Of a stretch of 64,000 nucleotides of DNA, positions 54,607 through 64,000 are shown in pieces (positions within the stretch are counted from its first letter, which is position 1; the number at the start of each line of letters is the position of its first letter). The stretch is from JACOTK01 sp963743945 (GTDB lineage Bacteria; Actinomycetota; Acidimicrobiia; Acidimicrobiales; CADCSY01): NCBI GenBank assembly GCA_963743945.1, contig CAVURO010000001.1:124001-188000 (forward strand), given 5' to 3'. The notes beneath the pieces are model-generated. The model was given only the letters and a program-made list of their open reading frames with translations. It ran no database searches and had not been told where the DNA came from. The position numbers were made by a program, and so were the translations under genes.

Positions 54607-56509
54607 GGGAAGCCTCCATCTCGTACAACATCGTGAGGATCCGCTCCTCGATCTCTCCCGCCGTGAACGGGGAACCCTGCACCTTGGTCATCACCTCGGC
54701 GTCGACCAGGTACTCCGCCCGGACGAGGCGCGTGAGCTGACCGAGGTTCATCTCCGGCACCAGCACCTTCGAGTAGCCGGCGAGCACCTCGCCCAGATTT
54801 GCCGGGAACGGGTTGAGGTGCACGAGATGAGCCTGGGCGATCCTTTGGCCGGCGGTCCGGACCCGATCCACGGCAGTCGTGATCGCTCCCCATGTGGAGC
54901 CCCAACCCAGCACCAAGAGATCGGCGTCGCTGTCACCCCTGACCTCGACCATCGGTAGGTCACGAGCGATGCCGGCGATCTTCGCCGCCCGGGTGTGGAC
55001 CATGTACTCATGGTTCACGGCGTCATAGGAGATGTCGCCGGTCCCATCGGCCTTCTCGATGCCACCGATGCGGTGCATCAGCTCGGGGGTGCCCGGCAGC
55101 GCCCAGGCGCGGGCGAGGGTCTCGGGGTCACGTTTGTAGGGCCAGAATGATTCGGTTCCGTCCTCGTTCTGGTGGTTCGGATGCGTGGTCCAGTTCGCCT
55201 CGATGACGGGAAGGGTCGTCACGTCGGGCAACAGCCATGGCTCGGCGCCATTGGCGAGGTACCCGTCGGACAACACGATGACCGGCGTCCGGTACTTGAC
55301 CGCGATGCGGGCAGCCTCGATCGCCACGGTGAAGCAGTGAGCAGGACTGTAGGCAGCCAGAACCGGAACCGGCGCCTCTCCGTGGCGCCCGTACATCGCC
55401 TGGAGGAGATCGGAGGCCTCGGTCTTGGTCGGCAGGCCGGTTGAGGGACCACCGCGTTGCACGTCCACGATGAGCAGCGGCAACTCGAGGCTGACCGCCA
55501 GACCCATCGCCTCGGACTTGAGGGAAAGGCCCGGTCCGCTCGTCGTGGTCACACCCAGATGCCCACCGAAGGATGCGCCGAGCGCCGCTCCGATTCCGGC
55601 GATCTCGTCCTCGGCCTGCATCGTGCGGACGCCGAAGTGCTTGTGCTTCGAGAGCTCGTGGAGGATGTCGGAGGCCGGGGTGATCGGATAGGAACCAAGG
55701 AAGACGTCCATGCCGGAGAGCTCACCCGCGGCGATCAACCCCCATGCCATCGCCGTGTTGCCTGTGATGTTCGTGTAGGTGCCCGTGTCAAGATCGGCAG
55801 GACGAATCTCGTAGGGGTGATCGAAGAGCTCGGCGGTCTCGCCGAAGTTGTACCCGGCCCAGAAGGCTGCGGTGTTGGCCCCCGCAACCTGCGCCTTGTT
55901 CGCGAACTTCTTCGTGATCCACTCGATGGTCGGCTCCACCGGACGGCTGTACATCCAGCTGACCAAGCCGAGAGCGAAGAAGTTCTTCGACCGCTCCGCA
56001 TCGCGGGGCTTCACACCGAGGTCACGGACAGCCTCCAACGTCATGGACGTCATCGGCACCTCGTAGAGGGTGTAGCCCGCCAGGCTGTCGTCATGGAGGG
56101 GACTGCTCGCATAGCCGGCCTTGGTCAGATTTCGCTCCTCAAAGGCGTCGCTGTTGACCACCAGCGATCCGCCCGAACGAAGTTTGCCGAGCTCGGAACG
56201 CAGCGCAGCGGGATTCATGGCGACGAGAACATCGCTCGTGTCCCCAGGGGTCATGATGTCGTGATCCGACACGTGCACCTGGAAGGCCGAAACCCCCGCA
56301 GGCGTACCGGCGGGGGCTCGAATCTCGGCGGGATAGTCCGGCAGCGTCGCCAGGTCGTTGCCGAAGAGCGCACTGGCACCGGTGAACCGATCGCCGGTGA
56401 GCTGCATCCCGTCGCCCGAGTCACCGGCGAAGCGAATGACGATCTCGTCGAGCACCTCGCTGCGGGCGTGATGTGACGACGATCTTTGTTCCGAATCGAG
56501 TCCGGCCAC
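54599..56509 (-). CDS. korA: 2-oxoacid:ferredoxin oxidoreductase, fused gamma-alpha subunit
   Basis: A 636-residue subunit with an N-terminal gamma domain (about 25-190: VIRFAGDSGDGMQLTGDRF) joined to the alpha domain (about 215-620: GNTAMAWGLIAAG, GSYPITPASDILHELSKH, TTTSGPGLSLKSEAMGLAVS). This gamma-alpha fusion is typical of actinobacterial KorA. GTG 56509 is chosen over ATG 56569 because a strong ribosome site lies 7 bases ahead of it. It forms a two-gene operon with korB. 2-oxoglutarate is the expected substrate; pyruvate or branched-chain acids cannot be excluded. Confidence 0.93.
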   Translation of the reverse strand: MAGLDSEQRSSSHHARSEVLDEIVIRFAGDSGDGMQLTGDRFTGASALFGNDLATLPDYPAEIRAPAGTPAGVSAFQVHVSDHDIMTPGDTSDVLVAMNPAALRSELGKLRSGGSLVVNSDAFEERNLTKAGYASSPLHDDSLAGYTLYEVPMTSMTLEAVRDLGVKPRDAERSKNFFALGLVSWMYSRPVEPTIEWITKKFANKAQVAGANTAAFWAGYNFGETAELFDHPYEIRPADLDTGTYTNITGNTAMAWGLIAAGELSGMDVFLGSYPITPASDILHELSKHKHFGVRTMQAEDEIAGIGAALGASFGGHLGVTTTSGPGLSLKSEAMGLAVSLELPLLIVDVQRGGPSTGLPTKTEASDLLQAMYGRHGEAPVPVLAAYSPAHCFTVAIEAARIAVKYRTPVIVLSDGYLANGAEPWLLPDVTTLPVIEANWTTHPNHQNEDGTESFWPYKRDPETLARAWALPGTPELMHRIGGIEKADGTGDISYDAVNHEYMVHTRAAKIAGIARDLPMVEVRGDSDADLLVLGWGSTWGAITTAVDRVRTAGQRIAQAHLVHLNPFPANLGEVLAGYSKVLVPEMNLGQLTRLVRAEYLVDAEVMTKVQGSPFTAGEIEERILTMLYEMEASHG

Positions 56510-56515
56510 GAGTTT

Positions 56516-56524
56516 CCCCCCCTT
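56516..56524 (-). promoter_or_regulatory. Ribosome-binding site fixing the korA start
   Basis: AAGGGGGGG on the minus strand, 6-7 bases ahead of GTG 56509. It makes the residues upstream of this GTG part of the leader. The gap 56525-56667 must contain the korAB promoter; I see no gene in it. Confidence 0.7.
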
Positions 56525-56667
56525 GGCCTTGTGGTTGATGTTGCGGTGAAGAACGTTGCCGCCTCGCATGCAAGACCGGAGTCACGCTAGCGGTCAACTA
56601 CTCCTATCGGACGGATCAGCGCTGCGACAAATTGGCGCCGGGACCCAGGCCCAACCATCGATGCCCG

Positions 56668-57720
56668 CTACGCGATGGTGACGGACTCGTCCAGGTACAC
56701 GTCCTGGATCGCATGGAGGAGCTCGATGCCCTCGCTCGTGGGACGTTGAAATGCCTTGCGTCCCGAGATCAAACCCGTGCCGCCTGCACGCTTGTTGACC
56801 ACCGCCGTCCGCACCGCCTCCCCGAGGTCCGACTCGCCCGAGGACGCACCGCCACTGTTGATGAGCGGCGAGCGACCCATGTAGCAGTTGGCGAGCTGCC
56901 AGCGGGTGAGATCGATCGGGTGGTCGGTGGTGAGCGTCTCGTACACCAGCTTCGAGGTCTTGCCGTACTTGGCGATCGCGTTCCAACCACCGTTGTTCTC
57001 GGGAAGCTTCTGCTTGATGATGTCGGCCTCGATCGTCACACCGATGTGGTTGGCCTGACCCGTGAGATCAGCGGCAACGTGGTAGTCCGTGCCGTCGACC
57101 ACGAAACCGGGATTGCGCAGATAGCACCACAACACGGTGAACATGCCGAGTTGGTGGGCCGTCGAGAACGCCTCGTGGACCTCCTCGATTTGGCGGGTCG
57201 CCTCCTCGGAGCCGAAATAGATCGTCGCACCCACCCCCGCCGCACCGAGGTCATAGGCCTGCTCGACCGACCCGAACATGATCTGGTCGAACTTGTTGGG
57301 ATAGGTCATCAGCTCGTTGTGGTTGAGCTTGACGATGAACGGAATCCTGTGGGCGTAACGGCGCGACACGGCCCCGAGCACCCCGAAAGTGGACGCAACG
57401 GCATTGCATCCCCCGTCGATCGCCAACTCCACGATGTTCTTCGGGTCGAAGTACCGCGGGTTCGGCGCAAACGACGCAGCAGCGGAATGCTCGATGCCCT
57501 GATCCACCGGGAGAATGGACACGTAGCCGGTGCCGCCGAGGCGTCCGTGGTCGAAGAGGGACTGCAGGCTGCGGAGCACCTGAGGAGAGCGATCGCTTCC
57601 GGCCACGACTCGATCGATGAAATCGGCGCCGGGCAGAACGAGATCCTCCTTCGGAATTCCCTTCGCCTGATACGAAAGCAATGCGTCGGCGTCGGGGCCG
57701 AGAATGGTCTGGATATCCAT
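56668..57720 (-). CDS. Class I fructose-bisphosphate aldolase (DhnA/FbaB family)
   Basis: A 350-residue Schiff-base aldolase of the archaeal/bacterial DhnA type. Recognisable blocks are VSILPVDQGIEHSAAASFAP, IPFIVKLNHNELMTYP, GAAGVGATIYFGSEEA, and near the end LINSGGASSGESDL and AGGTGLISGRKAFQRP. It cleaves fructose 1,6-bisphosphate to triose phosphates in glycolysis or gluconeogenesis. It follows the TPR gene by 78 bases and precedes korA by about 160; all are on the minus strand but probably separately transcribed. Confidence 0.92.
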   Translation of the reverse strand: MDIQTILGPDADALLSYQAKGIPKEDLVLPGADFIDRVVAGSDRSPQVLRSLQSLFDHGRLGGTGYVSILPVDQGIEHSAAASFAPNPRYFDPKNIVELAIDGGCNAVASTFGVLGAVSRRYAHRIPFIVKLNHNELMTYPNKFDQIMFGSVEQAYDLGAAGVGATIYFGSEEATRQIEEVHEAFSTAHQLGMFTVLWCYLRNPGFVVDGTDYHVAADLTGQANHIGVTIEADIIKQKLPENNGGWNAIAKYGKTSKLVYETLTTDHPIDLTRWQLANCYMGRSPLINSGGASSGESDLGEAVRTAVVNKRAGGTGLISGRKAFQRPTSEGIELLHAIQDVYLDESVTIA

Positions 57721-57798
57721 GTCGATGACTCCTCGATCGAAATGCCTGCCGGCTCTCGGGGTGCAACGAGCCAGGTTCCGCCGAGTCTAGACGGCCGC

Positions 57799-58818
57799 TC
57801 AGCTGAGGTTTGCCAACCGGTGGTCCACATCCGCGAAGTCCGGCGCCACCGCCCGAAGCTGCTTGAAGAGACCACGTGCCCTGGGCACGTCACCGGCCCG
57901 CTCGTAGGTCGAGGCAAGTGCATACCAGAGCCGCAAATGGTGCTCCCTTGGTCTGCGAACCGACACCGGTCCCTCCTCCAGGAGCCTGATCGCATCCTTG
58001 ATCCGGCCGTTCTCCGCCCTCGAACCTGCCGTGACGATACGCCCCTCGGTCAGGACGTCGACTCCGACGCCCCCCTGGCGAAGCGCCTCCCACAACCGCT
58101 CCACCTCACCGTGGTGCCCCATGGCGCGGTGGCAATCGGCCAGAACGGGGTATTGGTCGAGCGAATCGCCCATGGCGGCGACCGCCTCGAACTCCTTCGC
58201 AGCAGCCTTCCATCGCTCCATCCGGTACAGAACCAATCCGTAGAGCTCACGGATCGCGATGACATCGGGGTACTGCTTGACCAGCGGACTGAGTGTCGAT
58301 CGTGCGTCGGCCCAACGTTCCCGCTGGAACGCATAGGTCGCCTCACCGAGGCGGCTCAGCACTCGCTTCGCATACGTCGATCCGACGACCTGGCTCACCT
58401 CGTCGATGACCTCGGGAGGCAACTCGCCACGTCGAGCCCTGCCCGCAGGCCGCTCGGTCCGGCCCTCCGCCGAGGGGGCGTCGACCCGACCTTCGTCGAT
58501 CCACTCATCGACATGCCTCGCCGCCGGGCGAGCCGCCTTGGACTCGACGTAGTCGTCGCTCGGCTCACGCAGTTGATTGGCGCCGCGCCGTGCAACCGAG
58601 CCCCACGACCGCGTGCGCGCGTCGGGCTTGCGCCGTGGGGCCGCTCCTCGTCCGGGCTTCGCCGCGTTCCCTGCGGCCGCAGAAGCAGGTTTCCCGGAAC
58701 GAGCGGCTTTCCCGGAAGGAGCAGGTTTCCCAACCGTCCGCCCGGCGCCGGAGCTCTTCGCCGGCGCCCCGCGATCTCGGGATGCATCTCGAGCTCGACC
58801 AGGGCGTTCTGAAGGCAT
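57799..58818 (-). CDS. TPR-repeat protein with basic Ala/Pro-rich N-terminus
   Basis: A 339-residue protein. The first 95 residues are a low-complexity, highly basic Ala/Gly/Pro/Lys/Arg stretch, followed by a charged linker and, from about 150, helical repeats of the TPR type (RERWADARSTLSPLVKQYPD, YRMERWKAAAKEFEAVAAMG, LWYALASTYERAGDVPRARG). A TPR protein (Rv1691) lies near tlyA in M. tuberculosis, so this may be its equivalent displaced here. The basic tail suggests nucleic acid or ribosome contact, only an inference. It is the first gene after the rRNA operon terminator. Confidence 0.8.
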   Translation of the reverse strand: MPSERPGRARDASRDRGAPAKSSGAGRTVGKPAPSGKAARSGKPASAAAGNAAKPGRGAAPRRKPDARTRSWGSVARRGANQLREPSDDYVESKAARPAARHVDEWIDEGRVDAPSAEGRTERPAGRARRGELPPEVIDEVSQVVGSTYAKRVLSRLGEATYAFQRERWADARSTLSPLVKQYPDVIAIRELYGLVLYRMERWKAAAKEFEAVAAMGDSLDQYPVLADCHRAMGHHGEVERLWEALRQGGVGVDVLTEGRIVTAGSRAENGRIKDAIRLLEEGPVSVRRPREHHLRLWYALASTYERAGDVPRARGLFKQLRAVAPDFADVDHRLANLS

Positions 58819-58841
58819 TCGTCGAGTTTAGCCGAAAACGA

Positions 58842-58871
58842 ATAAAGGGCTCCCCGAGGGGAGCCCTTTAT
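58842..58871 (-). terminator. rRNA operon terminator
   Basis: A perfect inverted repeat of 13 base pairs (ataaagggctccc / gggagccctttat) 11 bases after the 5S 3' end, followed on the minus strand by tcgttttc. This is a strong factor-independent terminator for the rRNA operon. Confidence 0.92.
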
Positions 58872-58881
58872 CTCGAAATAA

Positions 58882-58998
<117 letters not shown>

Positions 58999-59096
58999 AC
59001 CTATTGCATAAGCATGCGATCAATTGTCTTCGTAAGATCTATTCAAATAATACAAACGATCCTTGAGCATTCAATAGCGAGCACGCGCATAATTTA

Positions 59097-62153
<3,057 letters not shown>

Positions 62154-62201
62154 AAAAAAAAGATGCTCGTGCTCGCTATGGAATTCTCAAGGAACAGAAA
62201 A

Positions 62202-62216
62202 GGGAGCTGTGCTCCC
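62202..62216 (-). promoter_or_regulatory. Hairpin with T-run in the 16S-23S spacer
   Basis: On the minus strand GGGAGC-ACA-GCTCCC is followed by TTTTCTGTTCCTTGAGAATTCC. The stem plus T-run looks like a terminator, but the following TGTTCCTTGAGAA resembles the conserved spacer element of actinobacterial rRNA operons linked to antitermination or processing. The whole spacer (62154-62400) has no tRNA gene. Confidence 0.55.
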
Positions 62217-62394
62217 AGAAAACGGAACAGAGGTTGGACCGAAAGAATCAAATTCAACCCAGTGAGGCTGCAACTGACGAATCAGGTGCAGTACCTACAA
62301 ACGGGGAAGAACAAGTGTCAGTCGAGTAGCAAAGTGATCGACTCGGGAGTGCACCGACGCCAAAACCGACATGGTCATGGCGTTGATGGTGTCT

Positions 62395-63925
<1,531 letters not shown>

Positions 63926-64000
63926 GATCTCGACATTCCCCGGCGAACCGGTTCTGCCTTCGATCGGTTAGAAAGCCCGACTTCTTGCCCGAAGGCTTGA

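Overview
The window is a 64-kb piece of a high-GC actinobacterial chromosome. Gene content and order, and the 16S rRNA gene at the right end, fit a deep-branching actinobacterium such as the Acidimicrobiia; this placement is an inference from reading, not from a tree. Coding density is high, genes are packed with 1-20 base overlaps, and I see no phage, IS element, CRISPR array or plasmid function.

Left block (1-7.3 kb, minus strand): pgsA-like CDP-alcohol phosphatidyltransferase, a mannose-1-phosphate guanylyltransferase/phosphomannomutase-like protein, gcvH, a GarA-like FHA protein, FtsR-like MerR regulator, DUF151 bifunctional nuclease, an RCK potassium channel, a second MerR regulator and the start of an acyl-CoA ligase. 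From memory this mirrors Mycobacterium tuberculosis Rv1822-Rv1830, with the guanylyltransferase and the channel added. A divergent AlgI/AlgJ-type O-acetylation pair follows (7.3-10 kb), then tRNA-Pro.

Central block (10-29.2 kb, mostly minus): two runs of housekeeping genes. One is DUF512 radical SAM-der-zinc ribbon. The other is scpA-scpB-rluB-aroH-tyrA-aroA-cmk-plsC-PNPOx (chromosome segregation, rRNA modification, phenylalanine/tyrosine synthesis, nucleotide and lipid precursors). Between and after them lie a phosphodiesterase-like gene, ispH, trpS, and the pyrG-nudix-ald-xerD-dksA-like-HD operon.

Accessory block (29.2-41.4 kb): a MurJ-family flippase, a very large glycosyltransferase/alkaline-phosphatase-like/polytopic membrane fusion and a MraY/WecA-like transferase, all coupled by stop-start overlaps; then a secreted Agd3-like polysaccharide deacetylase, an orphan encapsulated-ferritin homologue, a flavin reductase-like protein, a fused two-domain acyl-CoA dehydrogenase and a secreted metallophosphatase. 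This block separates steB from pyrG, which are neighbours in mycobacteria.

Right block (41.4-58.8 kb): steB, a single ORF fusing RecN to SteA, nadK and tlyA (matching Rv1698-Rv1694), then rhomboid protease, HAD phosphatase, cold-shock protein, a 2-hydroxyacid dehydrogenase, an HhH-PHP protein, a frameshifted Calx-beta surface protein, DUF1015, KorAB 2-oxoacid:ferredoxin oxidoreductase, class I aldolase and a TPR protein. The window ends with a complete rRNA operon read leftwards (16S-23S-5S, no tRNA in the spacer).

The most interesting points are the RecN-SteA fusion, the three-gene lipid-linked glycan cluster, the EncFtn without an encapsulin, short tandem duplications that sit on gene 3' ends and often copy the stop codon, and the use of all four NTGA stop-start overlaps, including a probable CTG start for rluB.
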